The position numbers and the translations under genes were made by a program. 64,000 bases of DNA from Atrichornis clamosus (Eukaryota; Chordata; Aves; Passeriformes; Menuridae), in assembly GCA_013400975.1 (NCBI GenBank), contig WBMZ01010856.1, positions 237,507-301,506 of the forward strand. Reading direction: 5' to 3'. This document shows, piece after piece, positions 15,181 to 28,620 of this stretch; position 1 is the first letter of the stretch, and each line of letters begins with the position of its first letter. Below the pieces are notes generated by a model. The model was not told the origin of the DNA. It was given only the letters and a program-made list of their open reading frames with translations, and made no database searches.

Positions 15181-16844
15181 TCAAGGAGGATTTATTGGAC
15201 AAAAGATCCACTTTTAATAATGCCTTCTGCTGTTTAATTTCACTGCTGAAGCTAACTCAGGCACCTTCTGTCCTGTTGGATTGTGGCTTGGAACAATCTA
15301 TGACAGCATGTCTGGAGGAATTTTGCTGAAAAAACAGTAGCAAAAATGTCAAATACATAATGAGAGATACAGACAGAGAGAACCTGGGTGACTGGGGGAA
15401 CCTGTCATAGAGGGAAAGCAGGGAGACAGCACTACTGACCTTAATAACTTTGCTGTGAATGTGTCCACAGTGATCAATGCACGAATGTGAAAGCAATTAC
15501 AAGCCATCAGTGTGTAACCCCTGCTCCCCTCAACTACAGGAATCAGTGGGAACAAATCTCAACTTGTAATAAAAACTCACAGATGGTTTCTGGAGACCTT
15601 TTAATTAACACTGCAGTTTCCAAATGGAACAAGATAATGTCCCTCCCTTCTCACTGTGTAACAGCAACAAATGAGCTCCCTTTAAAGGCATATCATTGGG
15701 AATGCTATCTCCTCATTCTGAAATGAGAGTGCAAATTAAATGGCGACATTTTTATTACCTACGATTGCAGGATCATCTCAGAGCTGCTGGGAGGAGGGCT
15801 GGTGCACACCGAGCAAAGCAACGCACAAAGGAACGTGTTCTTCATTAAAACAGCCAGTATTGCCCAAGAAATGGAAATGCTGCATGCACAGTGTTGGGCA
15901 ACAGGCAGCTGTGCCACCTCCGAGACCACACGTTCCTGGCAGCAAACACTGCTGAGCACAAAGAGTCTGGTTTCTCTCCCAGTCTGAGCCAGTCTGTTCA
16001 GACTGAATTTCTATGCTGGCAATAATGACTAATAGTCCTTGTCAGCAGTGACTGATAACATGTCCTGGATGCAGACACCAGCCAAGAGGAGGAGATTTAT
16101 TAGTGTGGTATTGAGTTGGACAGAGAGGAATCTGGACATGGAGGTGATAGGTTTTTCACGACATAACGAATCTGCTCTACCACCCACTTTCTCATACCCA
16201 GGTCTTCTCTAGCATTCCTGTCAAAGCGTCCTTCCTGTCACTTTCCTCCTACTTCTTACAAAGGAAACTGTTAACGCAAATGCAAACGTGCAAAATTTTG
16301 GGGGAGATTTTTTAATTGTTGGGTTTTTTTAATGGTAACCAGATTGCTCCTTCAAAACAACCAGGACTTTCAGCAAGTTAATAGCTCCAGTCTATATCTG
16401 AGCATTTTATTAAAACTGCTGTGCCTCCCTCTTTTTTTTATCACCTAAAGGCTGATACTGCAATACAAAAGACATTCATGTAGCATAATGCGGAGAGAGG
16501 CCCGTATGCTCCTGAGACATTGAAGACTGATTATTACCTCTCCTTTTGATTTCTGGCTTCCCCAGTAAGTTTTAGTGGTCTTTGCAGATGGCTCTGAACC
16601 TTTCTGCTGGAATATTTATGCACTGGTTTATTGTAGCAGGTTGCTCTGCTGCTGCACTTTCACTGGGTCTAATCTTGGCAACATATTTGCATTTGCACTT
16701 TAAAGACATCTGAAGACATTGGATAGATTTAGCCTACTCTCTGGTCCTTAGCTTCCAGAGCCAGGAAACCACTTCAACGGAGTCTTCCAAACCATATCCA
16801 GAGATATCTGCAGAGACCTCTAAAACATACTAGGGAAGCCAGGA

Positions 16845-17030
16845 ATCAAAGAGGGAGGAAATCCCTCCAAGGAGGGAAACTCCACAACCTCCCTGGGCAA
16901 CCTGTGTCTGTGCTCAGCCCCCCTCACAATAAAGTACCATTTCCTGGTGTTCAGAAACAACCTCCTGTGTTTCATTTTGCGCCCATTGCCTCCAGCCCTG
17001 GAGGCAGCTGAAAAAATCCAGCTCTGCCCA
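16845..17030 (-). repeat. CR1 LINE remnant (antisense on + strand)
   Basis: The + strand reads as the reverse complement of the avian CR1 3' region. Typical phrases appear in the right order: GGAAACTCCACAACCTCCC, then GGGCAACCTGTGTC, then a stretch like 'ccctcacagtaaagaa', then CCTCCTGTGTTTCATTTTG and CGCCCATTGCCTC. This gives a 5'-truncated, diverged copy on the minus strand. It may extend left to about 16,780, where the similarity fades. The copy has no coding capacity. Confidence 0.8.
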
Positions 17031-18139
17031 AAAAGTTTACCCTGTTGTTTCCCAGGCCTATGGGTTAATGTCCTCAGATCACATGAGACAAAAGACTGTA
17101 TGGAAACATGATGAGATAGAGGCAGGAGAGTGATGAGTTTTCATCATGATTCCGAGTTAAATGCTCAGGTCGTCCAAAGACATCCCAAGTGCAAGGGTGG
17201 ACTTGCCTGAACTTCCTCCATCTCTGCTGTCCTACTTTCAAATGGGCCAGTCATCAGCCTTTGTCAGGGACAGCTCTGCTGACAACTCATCACTGGTTTA
17301 GAGTGGACTTGGGAGTTTACAGAAAGTTAAAGATTCATTCAAGGCATCCTTTTCTACCCCGCTGCTCCTAGACCCTCTTGAACACAGGCTTCCTTCTGCC
17401 AGAGGTCCATCTAGATGAGTATTTTGTTGCTGGCAGGGATCAGTACAGGCTATACTGGTGAAAAGTGTGAGAACACTGCCTACAGACCTGAGTCTCTAGC
17501 ATTCTGTGGTATCCTTAACAGCCATCACATATTGTGTGAAGAATACATTTTTTCTCTGTTTTAAACTTGGTAATATTCTCCTGAAAAATGTCAGAGATGC
17601 TCAATGAGGCTCACCCTCCTCTGAAATTCCTCACTGGGGCTGTGCTTCCAAGGACTCACCTCAAAATTCTTGAACTCATCTACTCTTTCTCTTCTCTGCA
17701 CATGAACCTTTATGACACTTTCACTGTCTCTAGGACCTGCTTTGCCCCACCGTGTGCCTACATCCAATCAGTTTCTTATTTGCTCTGCTCTGTCACATCA
17801 CATGAAACTTTCCAGGTACCAAACTGCTGGGAGAGGACAAGCAGCCACTCAGCATACACCATGCCCCTTACAGGATGGATGAAAACCTCCAGTCCTGGCC
17901 CAATCACTTCATTAAAATATTGCTCCAGGTAAAAATGACTCAGCCAAGTCTGACAGGGGCCTCATGGCTTGCTTGCCACAGAACTGGATGGTTCAGTCAC
18001 ACTTTCCATCTTGCAACTGCTTTCTCAAAGAATTCTGCAGGTATTCCAACACTAAAGCTGATGGGATGTCCTTTGCAGAAAAGGGACAGACTGACAAAGC
18101 TACTGAGGTGCCGTTTGTCTGGGCAATGAAGGTGATCTG

Positions 18140-18150
18140 AAAAAAAAAAA
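18140..18150 (+). repeat. Poly-A tract (11 A)
   Basis: This is a homopolymer run in intron 3, with no recognisable retroelement attached. Confidence 0.85.
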
Positions 18151-18422
18151 CCCCATGAAAACATGAAGATAATTGAATGGCAGAACTTCATTAGGAATGT
18201 ATATTTCAGTTAGCTGAGGTTGAAAAGGGCACAGTTATGGAATTCCTGAAGACTGAAAACAACCAGGAACACATTTCTCCCTCTCATTTCTTTACCATAC
18301 TCTAAAGACCAGGTTAAGTAAGTTCTCTTTTGCAGTCTGGACAGTTATTTTCTGCTGACTTCACAGTCACACACTAAAGAACTATTCAATGGCTTTTATT
18401 ACTGAAAAAAACAGAAAAGGCT

Positions 18423-18434
18423 AAAAAAAAAAAA
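18423..18434 (+). repeat. Poly-A tract (12 A)
   Basis: This is a homopolymer run in intron 3, about 270 bp from another A11 tract. No recognisable element is linked to it. Confidence 0.85.
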
Positions 18435-20999
18435 CACCAAGAAAATGGTTAGGGAGTTTGAAAAAAGCTATCTAATCAGGAAATAGCATCATTTCAGATG
18501 CTTTCAAACCATAAAAGACTGTAGCAGGGGAAGTAAAAGCTGCAAATTTTTATTGGATTTGTGAATAATCCCTGTATTTACTGAAAGAATTGCTTCTAAA
18601 TCTTTATTTTTCTCTGAACATATGTATTTGAGGAGTCAGGACTATTGTCTCTGCCATGTATTAAGCTAATACATTAGTTGATTTATCTAAATGAGCAAGA
18701 ATCATATGTAAGCCCACTTTTTCAAATATGCAAATCTGGTTTGTGCCCTCAACATTTTCATTACGACAGCCTCAGAGTGCTATGATTTACCTACCTAGCA
18801 TGCACACTGTGTACTTGCTATGCAATTACACATTCTGAGTATGGAAATTTGTCTTTGTCCTACTCAGTGTGGATTTAGCTTTGTATAGACGACAATGTAG
18901 TTCCTCTGAGGTATTCCTCCTTCTTTCCTCCACACATTTTTCAGAGGAAATGTGGTCAATATTTGCACTAGAATCACAAGATTAGGGGCAATGGGGATGT
19001 CAGTTTCAAAAATTACACTGCAGACTTGAGAGGTGAAAAGAAGGCAAGGAAGCAGCCGTAGGCAGACTGCACAGAGCTCACCATGCACTGGCAATCACTG
19101 CATCACTGGCTCCATCACTCGAGGACTCTATTTGGATGGTCAAACTCTTAAGCACAGGCATCCGTTAGCCCTGGGAAGATTAGACAGACAGATGGCTCCT
19201 ACAGAGAGAGGAGTTAGAAGGATGCAGGGAGGGATAGTTTCACCAGATGGATGCTGCCAAGTTTTGCAGAGCACAAGAGGTGCCCGGAGGTCTAGATCAA
19301 AAGACGGTCCCCCAGGATCTTCTGAAGAAAAACAGTTCCTCAGTTCAGCCAAGAACTTCACCAGAGGAGTAACAGCAGGTACAAGAGATTTCCAGTTGAA
19401 TTAAGGAGATGCTCGTGCCCCTTATGACTTAGCTACTGTGTAAGGCCACTGAACCAGCCCCAGAGATAACCAGCATGAACCGGGTGGATATGCACAGCTC
19501 CTGGCTCCCAGTGCTAGCCATGTATGCGAGGAAGTACAGCAATGGCCACTGCAGCCTTCTCTTAGGTATGTTTCCAGTAAAAAAACAAGAGAATAAAAGT
19601 GAACAGGGAATCTATGCACAGTCGCCAACTTAAAAACACACTCAGAATGCCTGTCAGCTTTTGCTCACTTTATGGAGGTTTCAGTAACTCACTAGTCAAG
19701 AGTTGCAGGAGAGAAGGTACATTGTTGATAATTACATCAATATTCACAGAAACTGTGAACCTGTTAACCATAAAGAATTTTACAATTTGAAGTGACACTA
19801 CTGAGAGCAGATTATACACAAGTATTTGAACACATAATTCATGACCACAGGCACAAAAGGGAACACTGTGAAAGTGAAGATAAATAAAAGGACATAATGA
19901 CCTAAGTGCACGCTGCAGACTCTCTCGCAGGGTCTTTGGAAAGATGTATGTGCATTTCTGAGAGTTGTGTGGCTTTTGTTGCTGAGCACACAGGTCTTCA
20001 CAGGGCTTCCTCTTGCTGCCCTCAATGCACCCACCACTCCAAATGACCATGGGAGTCCTCTGCTGTAGAGGATAATGGTTTGATTTTTTCCAGGGAAGAC
20101 CCCGGGAAGGAGATGACCTCATACTGTGCCCCCTAAGGGTCTACAGCCTGATTGTCTTGGTCTCGTGTGTTCCAGAAACTTCCAGTGTTTGGTGCCCTGA
20201 GAGGAAACTTTGAAAAGATCTCCTGCCTATAGAAAAATACTTTCGGACATTCTCCAAACAGATGTCAGGAAAGAGAGTCCTAAATGATGAGCACAGAACT
20301 GAGCTTTTGAAGTCTGTAAATAAAAGAGGAAAGAACTGCAGGGATAGTGATTACTTTGAAATCCCACTGAAACCACAGGGAGCTGCAAGTATTTACAGCA
20401 CCACTGGTAATGAAGTAACTAGGTGTCAGAACAGTGATTTAGCTAAAAAACATGGCATCTAGCTTCTGGGTTTATTCTTTCAGGTGGTATCAGGCAAATT
20501 TATTCCATTTTGAAGTCAAACAGTGATCTTCCTACTTTCCTGCATCATTCCAACTTGACAGACCTGAAAACCAAGTGCTTCCTTTTGCCTTCTTTTAAAA
20601 TGAGTAATAGAGCTATCCCAAATAGAAGCTGCCTCCAAATGCTGCTGAGGTATTGGAACACTTCTTTGGTTGAGTAACGTGGGGCAAATAGGTCAAACAA
20701 GGGCAGGATGGCTGGACTCAGAGAGAAACTCAGCTAGCTCTGGAGTAAATCAACCCTGAAAAGTTTCAGGTGTGAGAGGCTCATGTGAGCTCATCTCTTT
20801 CACAGCACTAACAACCTGATAGGAAAAGGACAAGTGAAGGAGAAAACCTTTTGAGGTGAAGAACGACGCAAAAAACCTCATGCTGTCATGTAGTCACTCC
20901 CTTATCTATCCAAGCTCTTACACAGTGCCCTTAACACAGCATCCGAGTGCCTGTCAATCACCAGAGCCCTTATCTCCACGCTGTCGCTGTGGGACTAAG

Positions 21000-21062
21000 A
21001 AAGGAATCTTATCTCCACCGTAAGAGATGAGCAGCTGAGGCAGAGAGATTAAGGGCTCGATC
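21000..21062 (-). repeat. Possible MIR-like SINE remnant (antisense on + strand)
   Basis: The text AGCTGAGGCAGAGAGATTAA, preceded by 'ttatctccaccgtaagagatga', resembles the reverse-complement MIR core ('ttatccc...gatgaggaaactgaggcacagagaggttaag'). The segment is about 60 bp and diverged, so it may be coincidence. Confidence 0.35.
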
Positions 21063-24000
21063 TAGTTACCTAAACATGGGTTTCCAGTGCCATCTAAGAT
21101 GTCCTGGGGCATGCAAAACACGCACAGGGCTGGCAGGTAGGACACAGGTCCCAAGGGAGATCCACAGTCTTCTGGAGGCCAGGCAGGGTGTGCTGGCACA
21201 TCGCAGAGGGAGAGGAATGCCCAGCTTTAGACAACTGAACTGAATCCTCAGGACAAGGCAAGACAAGGAGAACAGGGAGCTGAACCCTACAAACTGCCCT
21301 GCCAACACCCTAAGTGCAAAACTCCCTTCCATCTGCAAGGAGGGACACAACTTTTTTTTAACATGTTGACTGCAGGCTCGTTTTATTACTAAAGCCAAGC
21401 TTCGTGTGCCTGGGTCTTCCAAAAAAACGTACTGGTGACAGGACCCTGTGTATTGTCTCCTTCTGGGCTGAGTATGAACACCTATCAATACGTTTTAGTC
21501 ACTATGAAAAAGATCCCTATGGATCTATGGAATACGGATTTATTTTTTGTCAAACTCAATAAAATCATGTAGATTGTCACACAAGGAGCCAGAATCAGAG
21601 TGGCCTTTCTCCACCATGCCCACCAGCCCAGACCTCAGGCTGAGAGGTGAATGTGCTCCGTTGTGGCAGTATTTACAGGAAGACACTTTCATTTTAGCTC
21701 ATGGCAAATCCCTGACGACAATTTAGGCGCTCATAATGAGCTTACTGGGGAAGAATGAAAGGATGCTCGAGGTCACAGCACCCATAGCAGCACTATCAGT
21801 CTTGACAGGTACAGCAAATCAGGTTCCCAAACAGCTGCCAAATCAGGAACAAACTGTATGCAGAGAAGCTGTGCTGGTCTTGCTACAGGCTGTTCTACTG
21901 GTGCCTTAGGCTGAAGACAGCCTTGCAAAACCACTTGAGCAATTCGGACACTTGGTTCCCCTTTGCAACAGTTCAGTGCGAAAGGTGGTGGCTAAGCACA
22001 GCCTGGCAGGTCTGGTGCTGGAGCAGCTTCCTGCAGCAAAACCTGCAGCCACACCAGCACCCCTTCTCTGCCATTTGTCCCCTTTGGTCTGGACTGTGGC
22101 CGTGTGCCTTGCAGGTCCACATCCCAGTTACTACCATGAAACACAGGTTTAACCAAATAACCCTCAGGGACAAGGCTGGTTAAAATCCTTCCTTCTAGCC
22201 TCTCTCTGAAGATAAAAGACGCACATCAGACACAATCGTTTTCCCAGCCACAACAGGTACCCTCCATTGTATTCTTAGCTTCAACAGTGAGCAGAATCTG
22301 ATCAATGTCTTAATTTACTTAAGCCTAACAAAGACTTGAAAGAGGAGAATTATTTTTATGTTGTTTTTTAATATGTGAAATCTGATTAGAATAATCCTGG
22401 CAAGGCAGAGAGTGATAAGCAAATAGAGTAGGTGAAAAAAATGCGGTTTTAAAGGAGGAAATTGATTTCCTTCCATCCCTTCAAATTTGAATAATAAACT
22501 TTCATAAAGAACTCCTTTGTAAGAAACTCCTGGAGATGCAAGAAACTATAAAATACTTTGTTAGATGTTTAATAAATTGTCTCTCAGAACTCCTTAAAAA
22601 AACGGAGGTTATTGCACAGTGAAAAGTTTGAGACATTCACACTTGGAATCCAGTGGCAAACACTTCCATGGGGGTGCAGAAAAATTTCAGAAACTACTTG
22701 AAATTAGCCAGTGTCATGCAAGAAAATGAGGTTATGGGAGCCCGGTGCTTTCCCATTAAGGACTTACAAACCAAAGATGACCAACAGGCATCCTTCCCTT
22801 TTCTACACCTCTCCTTTCTTGTGTAAAAAAGCAGATAATTCTCTCCTTTCTCTGGAAGCCACTTTGAGCTTTCTGGTAAACAAGCCAGTCTTGCTATTAC
22901 ATCACAGAAAGACACAATGATTTCCACTTTCCAAAACAGGCTCTATATCTAACAGATAACCATTTATTCACCAGAATAATAAGCCACTATTAGCAAAGAA
23001 CATCCACTGAAAATTCATATTCCAATGCCTCAGAAAAGAACTGATTTTCCATATCTGTAAGGAGCATGGGCATGCACCCATTCACTGGACATTACCCAAA
23101 CACTGAGCAGACCAGTCTCAGGAAATAAATTCACTCATCACAGTTTTCTAATCACATGAATATCAATTGGTTTGCTCTAGATATAACCCAGTGGCAGTGA
23201 CAGCAGAAACTAAAACATATCCCTCAGGATCACAGAAATTGTACTGGTCCTTCCACCACTGAATACCTGGACATGTGATGCTTTATGGCCATGCCTCCAC
23301 CATTAAAAAACCTCTATGGAGTAACATTTTCTGTTGAGTCCTACCCAGTCCACCTCCAAGTGAAACCACCAGCACAGAGTTTGTCCCACATTTCTCATTA
23401 AGTCCCTGCACATGCCTGGATGGCACAAGACGCCCTGGAGAGAGGATGACACAGAGCATGGCACCATACCAGGACTGTAAAGCACTACTGAAGCTCTGTG
23501 AATGCCGGACAGACTGCCCAGCAATCCACTTGGATGGTTTCTGGTACCCAGCCTAGCTCTGAAAAAACAAATATTTCTGCACAGTCCAAGGAGATGTTTT
23601 TTCAGTGGTCAGACAGCTCACTATGCTGCTGTCTCTGTTACTGGTTTCTTCCAGCTTTCGCTGTGAGTGGCACTTACTGGAGGTGGACACTAAGTTAAAT
23701 GAACCCACAGGGGCCACCCTCATCTCCGTGAGAGCAAGGGGATGTACTGGGTGCTCAACACCTCTGAAAGCAGGGCTTTAAACTATCTGAAAATCCATGC
23801 CTGGTTTTGTTACTGCAAATGGTTTTCTTGCAAGATTTGGCTGTCCAGCTCCTGGGGGCATCAGCACATATGGGAAGATTCTGGTCAGAGCACTGCTGCA
23901 ATCTTGAGCTTCTCAGGAGCTGTTTCCAATTCTCCACCTGCCATCTTGTGAAGCAGACACCATAAACAGCCCCAGCTCCTTGGGTGGCTGAAAAAGAGAT

Positions 24001-24319
24001 ATCTGTGGAGCCCTGAGCAACTGCACTTGACATATGGTATTAAGATGTGCAAGGGAAAATGGCTGGCAAAGGACGACTCTCCTGTGGTTCTTTTGCCTGC
24101 TCCCATTATCCTCAGTGATGATTGCTAGGGACATAAATGCTGAGGAGCCAGAAAAGAAATGCAATGGGAAGACAGAAAGGGAAAAACAATCCCAGCCTAC
24201 ACAGTGCACAGCTTTGAAAGCAAACTGATTTGCTCAGACACAAGATACTACACAAACAAGTTGTGGTGCTGCTGATGCATCAGTTCCCTGAATAATCACA
24301 GTGATACAAAAGAGAGCTT

Positions 24320-24440
24320 GTGATTAAGGAAAAGTATTAGGATCAGGAAGAACAGAAGGCCTAATCCAGTCTCCACGCATGACCTTGGGCATAACACATC
24401 ACTCCTCTACATTGAGTTTCCTTAACTGCATGATGGAGTT
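24320..24440 (+). repeat. MIR-like ancient SINE remnant
   Basis: The + strand follows the order of the MIR consensus. It has a GTGATTAAGG start, a diverged B-box region, then ATGACCTTGGGC, a degenerate 'aagtcacttaacct' counterpart, and GAGTTTCCTTAACTGCATGA, matching the 'cagtttcctcatctg' segment. MIR-type core SINEs predate the amniote split and survive as low-identity relics in birds. I compared the wording from memory only. Confidence 0.55.
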
Positions 24441-27400
24441 TTCCAGTTTGAGTGGAAAATTATAGAACAGCATGGGAGAGCCCGGGAAGAACTCACAGGT
24501 AAGTGGTAATGGATTCTTTTCTGGGCCCACCCCACTGGCCTCTGCAGTCCCAGCTAAGTTAATTCCCCACACTGCCAATGATGCAGATGATCCAGACACG
24601 CTCAGACCCACACATCCCTAAAGGCCAATCACGGGATGCAGCTTTAGGCAAAATAACTTCATTTTAATGGCTCCCAGCCACAGCCTGGGTCCTGTATTTG
24701 TGTGGTGCTCCCATCAGACATTAAAGTAAGAATTACTTTAAAGAATTACATTAAAGCAGATCCCTGATCCAGCCTCCCACCCCAAGCTCTGTTCAGCATG
24801 AGCTCTCACTCCTTCTCCCAGTCCAACACTGGCAGTTATCACCAGCTGACCCTGCTTCTGAATTCACCTCAAGTACTTCTAGTCCTTCCCTCTGCTTTGT
24901 TCCCTTCCTGCTCACCACAGCGGAGGGTGGGATTCTCTGGCATCCATGGGGAAAATAGTAAACTTAAATCATCAACTGCATGCCAAGGTTTAAACCAGAA
25001 ACAATCCTGAGTGCAATAGGATGATGAGGATCATAACATGGTTGGTATGGTCTGCTCTTGGAGGTGCTTTACATTTTTCCCCCATCTGAAAAAAACCTCA
25101 GCATTTTCATCCTATCACACCAGGTGCCTACAGGACAACCAATGACATCCCCTATGGACAAGATCCTGATAAGCATCCATGCAGATGGACAAGCAGGAGG
25201 TAAAAAAGACACAAGGCATTCCTAAGGGCAGCGTGGCCAGTGCTGTTTAGCTACAGCTTCCGCAGCGTATCAGAAGAATCAAGGGGGAAAAGTGCTTTGT
25301 CCAGCCAAAATGCCCAGAGCAGCAGGAAGAGGCGCAAGAAGATGGAAGTTGCTTTGGACAAGCCAGTGTAACAGCTGAGACTTCTTCCTCTAAGAACTAG
25401 GAAGGCAACAACCAAGACTGTGGAACTCAACTGGTTGCACACCTGCACAGCACTCCTCTCCTGAGCTGGATGGATCCCTGGCAAAGGTCCTTCTTCCAGC
25501 AGTGTGCTCTGTCCTACTGGGAAGGAAGGGGCTCTGTGCAGCCATCCACCTGGCATGGGAACAGGCACAGTACAGAAGAGTGGGCTGCAGGGAACGGAGT
25601 GCATCCATCGGCGGCAGAGGGTGATGGTTCTCCTTGGCACCAAGTACAGTCCAATGCTCAAAACCCATCAGCTACCCCAGCGCCACCACCAGCAGCTATC
25701 CCGCCTCAGGAGGAAGGGGGGAACCCCTCCACAGTGCACATGGATCAACTTAGAGCAACATGAGACAATGTGGGAACTGAAGACACCAGGAGCAGGAAAG
25801 TCACTTTAAAAGGCATCTCTGGCATGAGTGCTCTGAACACTGAGCAGGAATACCAAGGACTGCCCTTCTCGACACCTGCTTGCTTCAGAGAGATTCCTGC
25901 TGAGAGAAGCAATAGCCCAGCATGGCCACTGTGCTTGAGGGAATGTCAGAATCAGGCTAAATCTTGCTCCTCATCTCACTTGCACGTGCCTATAAAGTTG
26001 GACATTATTTTTCTTCGTGCCTCCTCACTTAACAGCCTTGCTCAAAACCCCTGAGATTCTGTTTTCTTCTCTTCTATTTCATGCTTACAATGATTTAGTG
26101 GTGGGAGAGAAAAGATTGTGCAGGAGATTCATACTGATTTCTATCTCAGAGGCTGTGGAGAGAAGCAGATAATCTTTGTCCAGCTGCAGTAAATCCTCTG
26201 CAGTGCTCCAGACAGCATCTGGGAGTCTGTAAGGTGTGCATGCAACTTCCAAGTGCTGTTATCAATAATGCATATGATGCACAGCCTTCAGGAGCTGACC
26301 AAGGAAGTTTCTTATAAAGAGAAGGCAATCCTTTGGTCTTCTCAGGAGGAAAGTGGTGAGGAGATAGAAAGACTTACCATCATTGTGCCATGTCTAATTT
26401 ATGTCAAGAGGTTGTTCACATTTCAGAAAGCTTTCAGCATGGGGATGGTGCCTAGATATGTATTTGGGGGATTAGAGAGCACATTGTGAATATTAAAATA
26501 CTTTCAACTCTCTGCGATCAACTAACGAAGAAGAAGGTGCTACATGAAAGGCTACCAATGCTCCCAAAGCACTGCTCCTCTGCACCTCGGATAGCACTGG
26601 TATGTGGGAGGTGCCAGGACACCCTCATGGTCTCTTTACTGCCTTCTCAATAGCTGAGGCATCAAACCACCAAATTAACCTGTGACATATGTGTGTGTGA
26701 GAGAGATTTATTGATTTCACAGAGGGACGATTAATTTCATGTTGTTTAAAGTTTCAGGGCTTGTCAGGCTTTTCCACAGTAGAGTAGCCACCTCCACACA
26801 ACAAAGGATGCAATCTCTAGTTCATCAGTAGGGAAGGTCCCTTTTTTAATCAAGCAAAAGCTGTTGGGGAGGCCAAAGGCATAAGACTTTGTAGTATCTA
26901 CCTGCTAAGGTAAGTCTTCTGGTCTGGGTATCTTGTCCAAAACACACTGATGTGAGAGTAATAAAAAGTGGTTAAGCAACAGGAAAAAGGGTAACAGCAC
27001 TAAGGTGAGCAGCAGAAGCTGCTGGAACAGCAGAACTGCTGCAAGTAAACAAAATTAGTCACGAAAGATTAAGCGTGTAACCTAATTGCAGGCAGAAAGG
27101 TGATCATACACCATAAAGGGCCTAATGGGTACCAGCCCAACTACGATTACTTGGTTCTCTAGTCATGCAAGCAGTCTGAAGACCACTGCTGATACAGCAG
27201 AGAGTATTTCATTTAAGTTTGGAAAAGAAAGGCCAGGCCACAAGTCCAAAATCTGCTCTGAACCATCCTGTGTGGGCTCAGCCTCCAGCAAAGTGAGGAT
27301 TTCCTCCTCCTCCTATTCATGATGGAGAAGAGGCCATGACTTTACTACTGGCATTCTCAAAATCTCCCATTTTCTCATAATCCTGCATCTGTGATTGCAC

Positions 27401-28059
27401 CCTCTACTCCCAGCTGCACTGCACCTTGGTGTGGGGCTGGTGGCCACCAGCCACAGGCAGTGGGTCACCACACACTTCTGTGAAGGGGTCCTGAGCACAC
27501 AGGCTGGTCAGAAGCACTGACAGCACCAACATGCAGCACCCTGCTCATTACCCAGCACTGCCACAGCTTCCTGGGCAGTGCAAGGACCGGGGGGTGGGAT
27601 GAACAAGTCTGTATGTGACTGAGCGCAGGTTATGGTCGATGTGTAAAACAACCTGCTCTGCAGGACGTTGGTTAAGCTGACTGTGCTGCAGAGGGTTTGG
27701 GATGATGGCTGAACCAACCCACTCTGCAGAAGGTCCAGGTTAAAGCAAAGCTTCTATTGCCATAACGTTTCTTTTGTGTCGTCTTTCTGCCCTAAAGAAT
27801 CAAGGACCCCTGAAGAACATGCCTGTCCCCATGGTGTTGGGTGGCATCATCTCTAAACCATGTGGGCCCCATCCTAGAACCTCCTGTACCATTCCAGAGG
27901 CAAAAAAGACAAGGAAAAAGAAAGGTGTTACAGCAGATATTCATTCATTCAAAACCTGCAAGTTGACTAATATAATTAAATAACCCAGTAACAAACAACC
28001 AGCAGATGTAAGACACTCAGCCAGTTCCCCTTAAGGCTGACATTTTTAGTCTTCCAGAA

Positions 28060-28620
28060 GGGTCAGGCATGTTTTTTCACAGAAGTCAGTCCCTGTGGCA
28101 GCAGCTGCAGTGGGTGAGCAGCACGGGCTCTGCCTCTGCTGGCAGCTGCTTTCCCAGTGCCCTCCAACCCCTGTCACAGGGCCAGCAGCACAGGCACAGC
28201 CCTTGCAGCGCCGCTCTGGCGCTCCTCAGGTGCCGTGAGGCCAGATGCAAGGACCAGGAATGGTTCAGGAGGCCCTGGAGCGGGTCCAAAGCCGTGTCCT
28301 GCCTGCCTGCTCTGCTGCCAGGCTGCCTTTGGGCAATGCTGCTGGCAAGGTGCCCCTCTGCTCCTCCCTGCTCGCACACAGATTGCAGGCTCCTGGCACA
28401 GCCCCGCTGGCCATCCCACGCCTCTGCGGAGCCCTGCACGCTGTCAGCACACAGCACATCGCAGCGCTGACACACAGACCCCTGCCACCACGTGCTCCAG
28501 CTCAAGGATGGATTCGCAGCAAGAGGAAATGGGTAGATTTCGAGTTTTCCTTGCAGCATGTAGTGGCTCATTCAGAGAGATGCTGGAAGAGGCACCTGGA
28601 AGTGGCTGGTAATCCCCATA
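28060..28620. other. GC-rich block of unknown nature in intron 3
   Basis: About 550 bp are much more GC-rich than the flanks, with many CAGC/GCTG words and long stop-free stretches in several frames on both strands (161, 151, 133 and 129 codons). No frame gives a protein I recognise. There are no clear terminal repeats, target-site duplications or poly-A tail. It could be part of an old LTR, a small GC-rich regulatory region or simply low-stop composition. Confidence 0.4.

Noticed and set aside
26685..26708. Short (GT)n/(GA)n microsatellite
   Set aside because: Only about five GT and three GA units are present, too short to annotate as a meaningful repeat.
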